Shown: one piece after another, positions 23,303 to 35,545 of the stretch
Layout of the letters: each line of letters opens with the position of its first letter
How positions within the stretch are numbered: the first letter of the stretch is position 1
Assembly (NCBI RefSeq): GCF_018873765.1
Contig: NC_057918.1
Span: 9,928,862 to 9,992,861, forward strand
Direction of reading: 5' to 3'
Length of the DNA: 64,000 nucleotides
DNA from: Telopea speciosissima
Lineage: Eukaryota > Streptophyta > Magnoliopsida > Proteales > Proteaceae
The notes under the pieces: generated by a model
What the model was told of the DNA's origin: nothing
Seen by the model: the letters and a program-made list of their open reading frames with translations, nothing else
The model's database searches: none
Made by a program: the position numbers and the translations under genes

Positions 23303-24212
23303 AAGAAGATTTTTTCCTTTTCTATTCAAAATTAAAAGTTTTTTTAAAAAGTTTTGAATACTATAACAGTCCTAGAACCGATTAGGAACCGAAACTGGTT
23401 CACCCAAAAATTGATGGTATTGGATCTCATGTTTGAAACATTCATATAGTAATCTAATTGGTATTGGATCAGCCAATCCGTATCTGAATCGGCCAACGCC
23501 GATCATCGCTCTATACTATTTTTTTATCAATTTTTCATTAAGCTTTTTATCCTTTATGACACATGTCATTACCCTATTGACTATAGCACCGATCTGATTG
23601 AATCGGATACCAATTACTAAATCCATGGTTTGAAAGTGATTAGCTTATTAGTCCGGTTCTGATCTTGACCCCTTCAAATTGGAACCATTAAGGACCAGAC
23701 CAATAGCCCAGAACCGGACCAATTTACTACCCTAAACTTTTTGGGTTCAAGTTTCGTTCCTCATAATTTGCATCTTCACACCCACATCCTGCATTTTTGC
23801 AGATCTGGTGCCGTCATTGATTGCAACAGATGAACCATTCGATAAAAGAGAAAATAAAAAACAGAACTGTGAATGAAAGGGTGAAAGCACCATTGTTAAC
23901 CGCCAGCAAGCTCGCAGAAACCACCAGAAATTAAAACCCATTTAGTATTTAAAGGAATGAAATATCCAAGACAAGAAAATTTCTAGTTTGATCAAATGGG
24001 TTTCTTTCTGAGAGCTTCTTAATATTAACAATCATTCAAAAGTCAGTACTGCTATAAGATCAATTTTTAAAGGGCTGTGCTTACAGTTACAAATATGGAA
24101 TTAGAAGAATAAATTCCTTGATGCATTTTTACTTGCCAGTTTCCAGAACCCAAAAAGTAAAAGAAGATAAAACGGTAGAGAATGTACAAACTCCTTTCTG
24201 AGCTTTCCAGTT
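23303..24212. other. Intergenic with 'gaatcgg' words; 3' flank of the dynein gene
   Basis: From 23375 to 23720 there are degenerate repeats of 'gaatcgg', 'ggatcagccaatccg' and 'gaaccggacc' type, one of the word-repeat relics of this window. The last few hundred bases should include the 3' UTR of the light-chain gene. No further gene is supported. Confidence 0.4.
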
Positions 24213-25130
24213 TCAATCGGCTTTCTGCACAGTGGTCTTAAACAAGAGGATATACAGCTTATGCTGATTCATTGAGAAATATAAAAACCCTCCTACCGAA
24301 TGCGTCACAAAGGACCCAAAACTGGTTCCAACGATGCAATGCCACGCCGGTCCATATACCTCATCAAATTCCTGTAGCATCAAACCCCAAAACCCATGAT
24401 TGATTTTCACATCGTTTTAAGGCTAAATCACACATTTCTACTGAAAACCAGAAAAAACTGAAGTGTCTTTGCAGGTTAGATTGCTTACCTTCTTGAGAGT
24501 AAAGGCTAGTGTCTTGGAAGTGCACTTATCAAGGCCATCATGTGTTTTCTGAGCACAAGTCACGGCGTGGATCTGCATAAACGGTGGCATGTCGACGGCC
24601 ACAATCTTCACGCCGACGGTGGAGAAGAACTCACCCAACTCCATCTGGGAATCACAGAAGGATTTTCTCCTTGCGCTATGGAGGGAGACAGACGACCTCT
24701 TCGGCTCATCTCTTTCTCTGGGTTCTATTACCTTATCTCTCTCTTTCCCCTTCTCTGTTTTACTCTGTTTCTTTTCCATATCGATTTGCTGCTTCTGTTG
24801 CATCTGCTGGTAATAGCGGTTGTTGTTCTTAAGGAAGGAGAGAGATGAGGAAACGGCATTGGCGGAGAGTGTCATGGCTTTAGCCTGCAGATGGGTGTCG
24901 ACACGAGGAGAAGGATCTGCTGCGGCTTTCAAGGCTGTAGTTGCAAGGAGACGGGGTCTTTGAACTTGGAGTTGGGTTTGATTTGGATTCCATTTCGAGT
25001 AGTGAGAGGTGGTTTTGTTGAGTGTGGAAGAAGGGATGATGGGATCCTGGGGAGACGAGAAGAAGAAGGGTTTCTTGAGTGTTGTGGTTTTGGATTTGGT
25101 TTTAGGTTGCTTTTTGCAGGTTGGATCCAT
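24213..25130 (-). CDS. Dynein light chain (LC8/DYNLL-type) family protein
   Basis: Exons (minus strand): 25130-24489 and 24371-24213, phase 0, GT-AG, giving 266 residues. Residues about 175-264 form a dynein light chain type 1 domain: VDMPPFMQIHAVTCAQKTHD, then KEFDEVYGPAWHCIVGTSFG, SFVTHSVGGFLYFS and YILLFKTTVQKAD. WHCIVG, GSxVTH and the ILLFK strand are LC8 hallmarks. Higher plants lack dynein motors, so this class is thought to act as a dimeric docking hub. Residues 1-174 are a low-complexity extension: a basic KKQPKTKSK stretch, a Ser/Thr-rich part, a Gln-rich QQMQQKQQ and a Lys/Glu-rich segment. Such extensions are usual for one group of plant LC8-like proteins. I chose the ATG at 25130 because a good TATA box lies just upstream; the frame stays open to 25250, but that ATG is upstream of the TATA box. 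The intron is only 117 bp. Confidence 0.93.
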
Positions 25131-25216
25131 GGCTGATGCAAGCCTTGGGGTCTCTGCAGCTCTTACTAATTGTAATGAGTTAACAGCTAAGCTACGCCTT
25201 CGTGTTTCCCAATTCG

Positions 25217-25224
25217 CATTTATA
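25217..25224 (-). promoter_or_regulatory. TATA box of the dynein light chain gene
   Basis: The minus strand reads GCTATAAATGCG, 87-94 bp upstream of the chosen ATG. That leaves room for a leader of about 60 bases. Confidence 0.55.
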
Positions 25225-25620
25225 GCGCGAGACTTGCGTGGATAAAACAAAGGACGTAAATTTATGGGCTGGGCTTTGTATCTTTGCGTGCCTCTCTTTT
25301 CTAACTTGCGCAGGGGTGCACATTTGTTGCTCTGCTAACTCTACTAAGTGTTCACTGTTGACTTTGATCTTGTGTTTGGATGTGTATTCATATGAACGGT
25401 TTGGATTGGTTAGAATGCCAATCACATGAAAACCTTCTTTTTTAATGAAAGAAAAATTTTGTATAAATTTTTTGTTTTTGGGGACAACACCTTACGAATC
25501 TAAAATAAATCACGCTATGGTAACGTGCAAAGGCATGGGCTATCTCTTCAGTCACCAGTATTTTCAAGTGACTGGAGAGGATGCTTGGTGCTTATTGCTT
25601 AGTGTTGTGGGGGTCTTTCA

Positions 25621-25975
25621 AATCCATGGTTTTAGTGCATGGTAGTGGAATAGATATCGATAACATGAAAAATTGATAAGATATCAATATGGTATCAGCT
25701 AGGATGATTATATCAGACAAAATTACCTCTGAATTTTTTTGTATCCATGGTTTTAGGCTTTTAGCGAATGGTATTGAAACGGGTATCGATAACATGCAAA
25801 ATTGATAAGATATCGATGTGATATCAATTTGGATCGGCTATATCAGACAAAATTACCTCTGAATTTTTTTAAAAAATAATTTTTTTGGCCATTTTATACC
25901 TTGTTCGTGCTGTGTTACCGATATAATATGAATATCAGTGACTAACAAATCCACCGATACTTAGAACCATGCTCA
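25621..25975. mobile_element. Word-repeat element (ATCGATATC type), internally duplicated
   Basis: It starts 'ccatggttttagtgcatgg' and ends 'acttagaaccatgc', giving CATGGTT...AACCATG inverted ends. Inside are two tandem copies of about 122 bp (from 25621 and from about 25745), each running from 'atccatggttttag' through 'gatatcgataacatg' and 'gataagatatc' to 'tatatcagacaaaattacc' and 'tctgaattttttt'. The copies differ at many sites, so the duplication is old. No coding capacity. Confidence 0.55.
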
Positions 25976-26175
25976 AGTCTCATTTTTAACTTAAGGTTAT
26001 GAAACTTAGAAGAGACTCGCCCAATTTATGAAGTTAACAGTGACAACAAGCAACAATTTTAGGGGGATTTGACTATGACAGATCAGGGACCCAGAGTTGA
26101 AGAAAAGTCACGAACCATGATTGTACTGATACCTAATAAGTACTGTTTGATGATTTTGAATCAGATTCTGTTTTT

Positions 26176-26206
26176 GGGGTGGGGTGGGGTGGGGTGGGGT
26201 GGGGTG
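26176..26206. repeat. (GGGGT)n microsatellite
   Basis: About six tandem units of ggggt. The strand bias could allow a G-quadruplex, but the run is short and isolated. Confidence 0.7.
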
Positions 26207-26309
26207 AGAACCTTGAGCCAGGGAGGTACCGATGAGGGGGTTTGGGTTATCTGTGGGTTGTTGGATGTGCGCTACACTCCCTGTCACGTTAGAGAAGAAC
26301 CCAACACCA

Positions 26310-26475
26310 ATGAGGGTTAATAAGGGAGGACACATTAGGGGCACAAGGTCACACTTATTATACTTACATACTAGTACTACTATATATCAAGAAGGGGTGG
26401 GGGGTTGGAGTCGAACCCTCGACTCCCTAGATTTGTACCACTCCCACCTGCTAGAGGCCGGTCACTGAGCTAGGG
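26310..26475 (-). mobile_element. tRNA-like SINE
   Basis: On the minus strand a pol III A-box-like 'tagctcagtgaccgg' (about 26472-26458) is followed about 40-50 bases later by a B box 'ggttcgactcc' (26417-26407). A non-tRNA body and a simple 'tagtactagtatg' region follow. The acceptor stem does not pair, so it is not a tRNA gene. A related element is at 34817-34935. Confidence 0.6.
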
Positions 26476-26719
26476 TTCAAGTTGATTCCGGCTGATTTTG
26501 ATCTATTCTGGAAGATTTCAAAAGAATTGAAATCGAAACCCATGAAAAAATTGATTCCGTTGCTGATTTTGTTTACTTGAACCTTATTAGAGAGAGAATA
26601 TTTTTTTGACTAAGGTTATAGGTATAGGTGATCTAATCAGGTAAAACTTAAAAAAAACAAACAATTTTTTACTGATACTCCTAACCCATATCAGTTTCAG
26701 GTACTATAGATATCGATAT
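26476..26719. other. Intergenic, no gene seen
   Basis: Contains 'gattccggctgattttgatc' type words related to the word-repeat relics, nothing coding. Confidence 0.3.
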
Positions 26720-26945
26720 CATGGTTATAAGTATTGGTATCGGTTTTGCTAATCATCGATATCATTTCGATATCGTATCGATAGTATGGTACGATCAAGG
26801 GGTAAAATGGTCAAAAAACTCATTTTTTAAGAAAATTTAAGGATACATTTATCTGATACAGTCGATCCAGACTAATACCATATTGGTATTGTATCGATTT
26901 TACGTGTTGCCGATACCCATTCTGATACCGTGTACTAAAACCATG
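26720..26945. mobile_element. Word-repeat element (ATCGATATC type), second copy
   Basis: It starts 'catggttataagtattgg' and ends 'gtactaaaaccatg', again CATGGTT...AACCATG. The inside is a dense set of 'gatatcgat', 'tatcgatag' and 'gccgatac' words. It is related in ends and words to 25621-25975 and 42945-43140. Confidence 0.55.
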
Positions 26946-27307
26946 ATCCATTTGCATATTAGCCGATACCGATAACAATACCAATACCAATACCTTGATC
27001 GAAAAGTTTTGACCCCAAATCCGATCGTCCGATCGGCTGAGATAGCAACAATATTTGTGGGTTTGTGAGGCAAAACTCCCAGGAAATGCTGAATAAGTGA
27101 AAGACCTAAACAAGTTAAGTAACTTCCAATTGCCCAATTGTCAAGTCTCATGTCAAACATCTTCAAGACTAATCTTAAAATCCATTTCTAATCCATCTTG
27201 AACCACCCAAAGCCAGCAGAAATTAAGACACCATTTAGTAATCTGTCACCATCACTCCATCTAGCTTTGTAATTACAGTTTGATCCATCAATCGGACTCT
27301 GTTGGAT

Positions 27308-27502
27308 TTAAATCCCCTCTAATTTTTCAATGATGCAGAGCGGTGTAGTTCGAGGTGGAGAGGTCGACATCGGGTAGGCGCGACATTCATTGATACAGTT
27401 TTTATTCTTTCTTCTCGAGCTTGACAATGTTGGATGTCGCACCTATCGGGTGTCGACCTCTCCACCCCGAATTGCACTTCTAGGGAATTGGAGAGGATTT
27501 TT
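27308..27502. mobile_element. Foldback element with about 50-bp arms
   Basis: Left arm 'ggtgtagttcgaggtggag' then 'aggtcgacatcgggtagg' pairs with right arm 'cctatcgggtgtcgacct' then 'ctccaccccgaattgcact'. Outer ends 'aatcccctctaattttt' and 'ggaattggagaggattt' also pair and match the family at 21208-21338. The arms are long and nearly complete while the loop is only about 50 bp, so a transcript would form a strong hairpin. Confidence 0.7.
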
Positions 27503-28628
27503 TGAAAATGGATCATCTGCAGGTGAACATACACCTATGAGCCAATCATATGTTTATTTTGTTTCCATAAATATTCCTCCTCCCCTTGTTAATGGCAAAA
27601 ATAAGACAGGTGATTGCCTCTCACATGTACTTCTTGCAAAAGAATCGGGCTCAATTTTTCCCTTGTTTTATATTCGAACCCATTACTCACACAATCTCTA
27701 GTTTTGTGGTGTCCCAAAATCCAACAACCAGCAAGAAACAAGATAGAAATTTCTATTCCAACTTACCCCTATTTACTCAAACTCTCCTATAAAAGTTTCA
27801 ATTCTCCAAAAAATGTTGACTTTTACCTCTCCTTCTCCCCATTAATCCCATAATCTCTTTTAGTCTTTTGACATGATCAAATGCTTTTTATCAATTTAGA
27901 TCAAAGCATTGAATTAGGGAAAGAGAAGATACTGAGAGATTTTTTTTTTTTTTACGTGGGAGTTATTATGGGAGAAAAAAATCAACAAAAATATGTGAAA
28001 AACCTTGAAAAAACTGAATTAGAATTTGGTGATGAAGCCTCTTGAACATTACATCCAACCAACAAAATGTTAAATCTTACCTTTGATGGATTCCCCAGTC
28101 ATAAATGGTAAGAAAGCCTAATTTTCTTACGGATCTGAGGTTCTTGGGGGCCGAAAACGCGTCTGAAAACCCTCAGAGAATAAGAAGAACGGAAATCTGG
28201 GTTTTAAAACCCTTTTGCGCGTTTTCAAATGTATCAAATCGGATCGCCCGATCCAAACGGGTTAATTGATCCAGATCCAAGCGGGTTAACTGATCCAAAC
28301 ACCGCTCCACCAAAACTAGATAGGATAGGGTGACGGCTGATACCGATCCGATCTGTTCGGGTATTACGAACCATGACTCCATGAGTGTGACCTACATGAG
28401 AGGGAGAGAGACGTATGAGTGTGGATCCCACAACTCATTTTATGTTATAGAGCTTCTTGTGCTTCTTTTTCAGTTTTTCCCGAGTAATACACTCATCGGT
28501 GCAACCTTGCGTCGTGCCTTGTTTGGCATTTCCGCCACTACGCCTATGGCCGTTGGGGACAAGTTTATAAACCATACAAGCGACTTTGGAAGCTCAAATT
28601 GTGGTTTTACAGGAGAATTTGGAGGGAA
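27503..28628. other. Intergenic and 5' flank of the coiled-coil locus
   Basis: No gene is supported. At 28225-28330 there are 'gatccaaacgggttaa' and 'gatccagatccaagcg' words in near-tandem. The leader of the coiled-coil locus should lie just before 28629. Confidence 0.35.
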
Positions 28629-31600
28629 ATGGAGTTGCTTAGACTTTCTAAATGCAAGCTTCAGCTTCGCGTTCTAATCACTGAACTCCGAGAGCTCAGA
28701 GTAAGCCTCTCTAATCTTCTTCTCTCCGTCCGCTTTCATTTCCGATTCTCCTTGCTCATCTCTCTCTCCATGAAAATTTCCAGGAGAGGGACAATTGTAG
28801 CAGAGACCAACTAAACCGTTTGATCCAGGTTTTCTTCTTATCCTTTCACATTGCTGCCATTTCTGCAACTTGATTTATTCTATTATTCATCGATCTTTAA
28901 GTCTTGACGATTGAATTCAGAAACAAAAGCAAACGGAGGAGGAATACAGTAGAAAGTTACAGGCATTGCAGGCAGAGTTAGCATCTTCTGAGAAGTTGCG
29001 GCACAAACTTTAGAGGAAGATCAGTGAAACTCCCCCTCATGAACATGATTTGCATTTGTTGGTAAAAATTTATCAGAGCTCGATTCTGGTTCTCACAATT
29101 AGACCTACCTTGATTTCTAATTATATTTGCAAGCTTAACCTCTTATCCATAATGAATTCCAGTCCTGTTGTTTATTATTGTTAATCCACGCGATCTGCAA
29201 GCGTTGCGCGACAGGGAAACTACCGTCCAAGAAAGGATTGCAAGGTATTTAAAGGAGCACGGACACCCCAAGGAGTCACTTATTACAGGTCAAACACCTT
29301 CAGGACGACAATGCGTTACTGGAAAACAAGCAAATGGATTTGAAAGGAACCATTGATGGCTTGCTTCAATCAAGGGAGGGTTTCATTAGCCTGTATGAGG
29401 TCCATATCGGTTCATTTCTTTTGTGTATGGCGGTTATTTAAGTAATTAATCTTTTCTTGACCTTTGAGAAACCCCAATTAAAGTTTAATCATCTCATCCG
29501 ATTGGACTCATACACAAAAATTCAGAATATCAGTGTACGATCACGAGAGTGGCATAGAACAGTTTGACGGATAAATACGGTGCAAAACAATAAACAGGTT
29601 CATCAAAATATGATGCAGTGGTCTATCTACAAGCATTGTAGATTGGAACAGCATAAAAGGACAAAGACATATGATGCACGCAGGAAAACCCTACCTACCG
29701 TTGTAGGCCAAGAGTTCTCCTGTACAGAAAATTAACTTCATCGACTGTAGCAGTCCAGTCCTTTTAAGGTCCAAGTCCAACATCTTTTCTTGAGTTATTC
29801 TAAAGGGCCTTTGACTGACTGCTCTATTTAATGCCTAAAGGTATCTTATTTCTTTGTTGGGGTGGGGGGGAGAGTGTATGTGTGTGTGTGAATGATAATC
29901 TGTATGTATGAAATAGATTTCAGTTTCACAAATCTGATACTGATTTCTAATCTATACCAATTGATATGTGTTAATGAAGCTCCCTTGTGGGCCCGATTTC
30001 TTTTTAAATCCTCTCCGGAAACTATGTGGAAAATTTTTATGCTCCAAAGCTCCATCAATCTCTTCTACTTCCATCAAACATATTTTGATTTTTGACAAGA
30101 AATCTTGGAGACTTATGCACTCGTATTCCAGTAGATATTGATTTCTAATGGTGTTTCTTTAATTTCAAGCTTGTTAAATTATTTGTAACCTGTACATCCA
30201 GGAAAGGGATGTTTCTCAGGCATGATGTTGCATGTTGATATGCTGACATATAGGCTGAGCTGCAATCGTTTCACATTCTGCTAGACAGTTCTCTTGCTGT
30301 GCCAGTTTCTCCCTCAAGCCAGAATGTGAACATGATTCATCAATTCAATAAATTCAATGCTAACAAAAGAATGTATTATAAAGGAGTTTTGCTTTACTAA
30401 GAATTTGGCTCTCGAGTCCAGAGTAAATGATTACGAATTCACTGATGACACATGGTTTCCAGGATTCTACTTGTGAAATGAGACGAACAATTGAAACAAG
30501 AGATAGAAAGATTGCCCTTCTTTCAGAAAAGCTTCGTGCTCACTTGTTATTTGAATCAATAGAAAAGGAAGCTGCTTCTGTCAAGCAAGCAGTAGATAAC
30601 GTGCAACAAGTTGTGAATGAAAAAGAGGAAGTAGGCACGTGCTTTGCTGAACTAATTTTTTTTCAACCCCCATTTCAGATTTTGAGGAAATAGCAATGAC
30701 ATTTTCATGTATATTTTCCTTCATTTATCTCAAAATTTATAATAATTGAGCTCCTTAACTTTGATACCATATCCAGTGGATGGACTAAAGACAAAATTGA
30801 GCAAAGTTTCAGCAGTTTACAGAGATTTTGTTGGTATGTGAAAATTCTAATTACATTTGTCATAATTGTTCTTTTGGTTCAGTGCTCAATCCGGTACCTC
30901 CAGATACTTTCCTAATCTTTGTCCCATGTTAATAAATCTTGTAATTGTGTTTCATTAGTTGAGAATGTCAATATTTGAAACCACAATTGTCAAGGCGTCA
31001 CCTAGGCCCTAGGTGTCCAGGCACCCTTTGCTGGAAGGGTGCTTTGTTGGTCTCTCCTTGATTTTTTCCCTCCTCCAACGTCTAGGATCGCCTAGATGCC
31101 ATGACTACTATGTTGAAATCTTACAAGAATTTTAATAACTCATTGATCAATATAGTAAAACAAATTTGCTAAACTCATTTTGCACCAATTTTTCTATTCC
31201 ATGCAGAAAAGATTAGCTTCATGGAAAATAAGCTGAGGATTAATCAGGATGAGCTTCAGAGAAAGGATAGAGTAATTTCAGAATTAGAAGGGCAGCTTGA
31301 GGCGGCAAAGCTGAGTAACAACTTCCAGGCACAAATTGAAGAAATATCTGTTCAACCATTTATGGGGATTGGGGATATATATCAGATAGTGATCTGAAAT
31401 GCGTCTAATTGCACAATGCAGTTAGGTTTATTCCTTACCAATTGTTTAATCTTGACTGGTCTTACCTTCAGAAAGCTCTATCCTTGAAGGAAGATGTTAT
31501 ACAGAACTTAATGGCAGAGAAAAAGGTATGGTTTTAAGATTTTTTTGTTCTTTCATTTCTCTGTGATTTAATTTAATTGAGAACTAAGTGATTATTGAAT

Positions 31601-32689
31601 GGATAGGCATTGCATTTTGAAGCACGGAGCTCAGAGATTATCTTAAAGAAGATCCAGCAATGTATCATGAATATGAATACTGAGGTTAGAGAAATGGAAT
31701 TTAATTTTTGTTTTCTGACAATCAGAAAAATAGTTAAATTCAAGATCCTTATGGGAAGGTTCATCCTTGAAATATTTGATGAAAAAAATCTAAAAGAATA
31801 TTTGATTAAATATAGATATCTGGCAAATAATCTGTAAGGATGTTTGATAATTACTTGGCCTAGGGCCTGAACCGTAAACTTGGGCAGGTTCAAGGGTTTC
31901 CTCGTTCTAAAAAACAAAAAAGAAGAAAAAGAAGATAATTACTTGGCTGAGGCATTGAGCATGCACATGACAGGAGGAATCCAGAATTTGATAGGTCCCA
32001 CCCATCAAGGAACTTCTATGAAGAAGTCAGATCAATGAGTTTGTTGTAACACTACCATTAAATTATTCTCCCTAGCTATGCATGGAAAAAGAAACAAGCA
32101 TAGGTAATTAAGGGTTGTAATTATCCATATCAATTGTCTTTTTTATAGAATGCCTCCTAAGTGGAACTTGTTTGGTAATAGGTCCCATCTCTTTGCTTGT
32201 GTATACCACACTTTTTATGCCATTCATAGTCTGTTTATGATCTTTCTTCCTCGGAAACCATGCTAAGTACAATGATGGACATTGCTTTTTCGGTGTAAAA
32301 ACATGATTGGTTATGGTCAGGATAAAAGGTTCTTTTCCTTGGTTCTCGAAGGCAAAGAAGAATTTGCAGAAATGAGCAAAAAGGAAAATGATAGGTACAG
32401 TAGACACTCTTTTAACTGAGTTTCATGCCATTAGGCCCACATCAAACTCCATGCAGCTTCATACACATTGTACACACACACAATACTTGAGGGTGGCAGG
32501 TACCATCCTGGCCCGTGGGTGCTATTTAGGAGATTTTCTAGGCTGAATATTATGTTTAACAGGTTGTCTTAATCATTCAGTAATCAGTCTATCTATTATA
32601 AATTTCTTTGGATTGCCAAAATATGATCCATTAGTTGATCTACGTGATGCACCCAAATTGTGTAGGGCACATGTAGGGATGGGCAAATA

Positions 32690-34500
32690 TCATTATGTTG
32701 TATAACAATAATGATAATGACTAATGAGAGAACTAGTGACTTATCTAATATGTATCCAAGTAACTACTCCCTTTCCATTAAAGTATTGAACCAACCATTG
32801 AATAATTGGAAAAGGCATTTCGATCCTCACACATGTGCTTGGTATCACCCGTATCTAGGATCCAATCTTTTGGTTTTTCAATCAAGTTCACCTTAGTCAC
32901 CATGGCTGCAAAGAAGTCCACTTCAGTCAAGTTGACATCAGCTTTGCTGATATCTTTCTTCTTTCGATTTCGGCAAGCTCTCTTGTAGTGCCCCGGCTTG
33001 CCACATGCGAAACAATTGCTTTTTTTTTTTTTTCTTCTTGAAAGTTGTTCTTTTGGCTCTATATTATAATATTCAACCAAATTGGCCTTAGATTTAAACT
33101 CTTTGGCCTTTTCAGTTTGTCTTTCTCTTGGTTCTTCTCTTGAATTTTGATCCGGAAAATAATCTGGTCCAAGGTCCAGTCCTTATGCTTGTGCTTCATG
33201 TTTAATTTGAAGCCACCCCAAGTTATTGGCAACTTCTCAATAAGAGATCCAGCCACAAACTCTTCTGGTAGGACCATTCCTTGGCCAATTTCCCACAAAG
33301 ACTTGGAATTGGTCAATTTGGGCAGAAATGCTCTTGTCATCCTTCATTATGAATTCAAGGAAATTTGCAACAAAATACTCTTTGCTTCCCGCATCCTCTA
33401 GTTCATACTTTTGCTTAATGCTCTCCATATCCAATGATGCATATACAGTATAGAGCTCCTTTGACAAGAAATTCAAAATGCAGTTCTTGCATTGATAGTC
33501 TACTTTAACCCAAGAGTCTCTATGGGCTTTGAAAAAGGATCATCCCTTTCAGCGGGAATAGGAGAGGTCAAGGGAAATGAGATGGATAATTTGTCCAAAG
33601 AAAACACAATTCTCTGCTTCCATCTCTTGTAATATGAAGTATCAAATGGCTCAATTTTGTCAAAGTCAGTGACAATCTTCAGGTTCTCCATGGCCAGCAA
33701 AAGAGTGCTAGCCATCGAGGAATTTCAGTCTCTCAAAAATTAATTCTATGATCTTTAGAATTGTTGTATAAAAATAATGATAATGACTAATGAGAGAACC
33801 AACTACTTATTTGATACATATCCAAGTGAATGACTACTCCAAAGCTTTCTGCTGTAGTATTGTAATCACGAACTGAATGATGCTGTAAACGGTTCTCAGT
33901 CAATGGTGGATGTGGGCTGGGTCACGTCTCTTGGCGTTGTCCTAAAGATTATAGGTGCCCCCAATGGTGCAACTGGGAGATATGCAAATTGGTCTCCAAG
34001 ATAAAACAGCCCTTGGCTTTCGCAAGTAATAGTACTGTGCCCCTTTGAGTCCTACAAAATTGTGCTCAAACTCAAAGAAACACTTTCAAGAGATGATCGA
34101 CAAAAATAGAGAAAACAGAGGTGTGTATTTTAGAATAGCAAACACACAAAATGAGAGAGTAAGAGAGGAGGAATAGTTCTTAGAATCATACTTTAAGTGC
34201 CAAGGACTTCCTATGTATATAGAGGAGAGGTGCTCCTTGGAAACACCTGTCCAAGAAAGCCCAAGAGATGTGTCTCTCAAGGAGAGAAGATACATAAAAG
34301 TAGTTGTTACATGCACCCAATACATACTAGACGCCATGCAATGCAGTATCGCTGACTTCGGTATCGCGTCGGATGACGCTCATCTGACGCCGACAAGATC
34401 TTGCTTAATGCTGGACAGAGAGTGCTTTAGGGTCCCTGACAGATCCTGACATTTAATGCATTTTTTTCTGGCATTTAATGACCAACATCCGACATCGGGA
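32690..34500 (-). mobile_element. Broken Copia-type LTR retrotransposon
   Basis: On the minus strand there is a Copia gag region (about 33715-32790) with a CCHC zinc knuckle (CFACGKPGHYKRAC, about 33015-32975). After it comes the start of the protease region (DWILDTGDTKHM). Direct repeats of about 80 bp ('aataatgataatgactaatg' and following) lie at 32695-32780 and 33761-33840. They probably represent the LTR edge on both sides; the longer LTR remnant extends right to about 34500. Integrase, reverse transcriptase and RNase H are absent. It is an old fossil with several breaks, inserted in an intron of the coiled-coil locus, against its direction. Confidence 0.75.
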
Positions 34501-34816
34501 AAACTGTAACCGGCACAGGAACAGAAACCACCAATGTCGGAAAAAAATTATCCAACGGTGGCAAAAAGAAATCCGGATATAACTCCAGTTCGGAGTAAAA
34601 AGAGATTTCACACACACCAAGGCCCCGGAGACAAGAGGAGGATTGTGGAACTAAAGTTCCCACACTCAAATGCTTTGCTAAAAGGCAACTTCGAAGAGGT
34701 CATGGGCTCAAACCTTGTGGCAGACAAAATAACCAATACAAATTTTAGAAAAGGGTAAAGAGGTATTTTGAAACTTCTCTTTTAAAATTTTTTGTTTTTT
34801 GGGTAGGTCCTACTTT

Positions 34817-34935
34817 TTCCTATTCTATTGGGGGGGGGGGGGGGAGGGGAGGTGTGGACCAGGAGGCTTGAACCCAAGACCTCCTGATAGCATTGGGCTT
34901 CCACACACCACTTGCTAGTTGCTACCAAGTGCGCT
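34817..34935 (-). mobile_element. tRNA-like SINE
   Basis: On the minus strand it has an A-box-like 'ttggtagcaactagc' and a B box 'gggttcaagcc' (about 34876-34866), ending in a C-run (G-run on the + strand at about 34829-34845). It resembles the element at 26310-26475 in layout. Confidence 0.55.
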
Positions 34936-35436
34936 AGGCACTTTTGTTCACAGACATATGTTTTTTTATTAAATTTTACCAACACATTACATATGTTTTT
35001 TTTATTAAATTTGTGTTTGTGAGCCAGAACTGGGTATATGCTCCAAGAGATTGTAGAAGATTCTCCCTATAAGGATCCTGGGCAAAGAGCTGCTGAAAAT
35101 ACAGGTTTATTCTTATGCTTTCTGCTACTCCATATTGAAACTTCATTGTGCGGATGAGTTGGTTTTCTGTTGAAGTCCGTCAACAAAGTAATCAACTACT
35201 GATAGAGTATAGTTCATGTCATCTTACGTGGAGTATTTCATTAAGGGTCATTGGAGTGAAATAAAAGTTTCATCGGTAAAGTGCAGAGATTTGAAGTGAA
35301 TAAAAGTGAGTGAAGATAACCAGAACTGGTGTTGAAGCAAATACATTTTACATTGAAGATCAATAACCATTTATTTGGTTGTAATTCAAAATTTTGTACA
35401 CCTGGCATTTTTTTTTCTTGTTTGGTAATTAAAAAA

Positions 35437-35545
35437 AAAGGGTGTGCCCAGTGCACAAGGCTCCCGCCACTGCAGGGTCTGGGGAGGATCATAATGTACG
35501 CAGTCTTACCCCTGATTTTGCAGAGAGGTGTTTCCTCTGTTGGGT
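35437..35545. mobile_element. Au-like SINE fragment
   Basis: The words 'cccagtgcacaaggctcccg' and 'gcagggtctgggga' followed by 'acgcagtcttacccc' are those of the Au SINE family, spread through flowering plants. It lies in an intron of the coiled-coil locus. The orientation is not certain and only part of the element is present. Confidence 0.6.

Noticed and set aside
25130-25250. N-terminal extension of the dynein light chain to an upstream ATG
   Set aside because: The extra 40 codons cover the TATA box and likely start site, so they are probably promoter.
26176-26206. (GGGGT)n as an interstitial telomere-like repeat
   Set aside because: The plant telomere unit is TTTAGGG. This is a short pure microsatellite with another unit.
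26400-26475. tRNA gene on the minus strand
   Set aside because: A and B boxes are present, but the acceptor and anticodon stems do not pair, so it is a SINE head.
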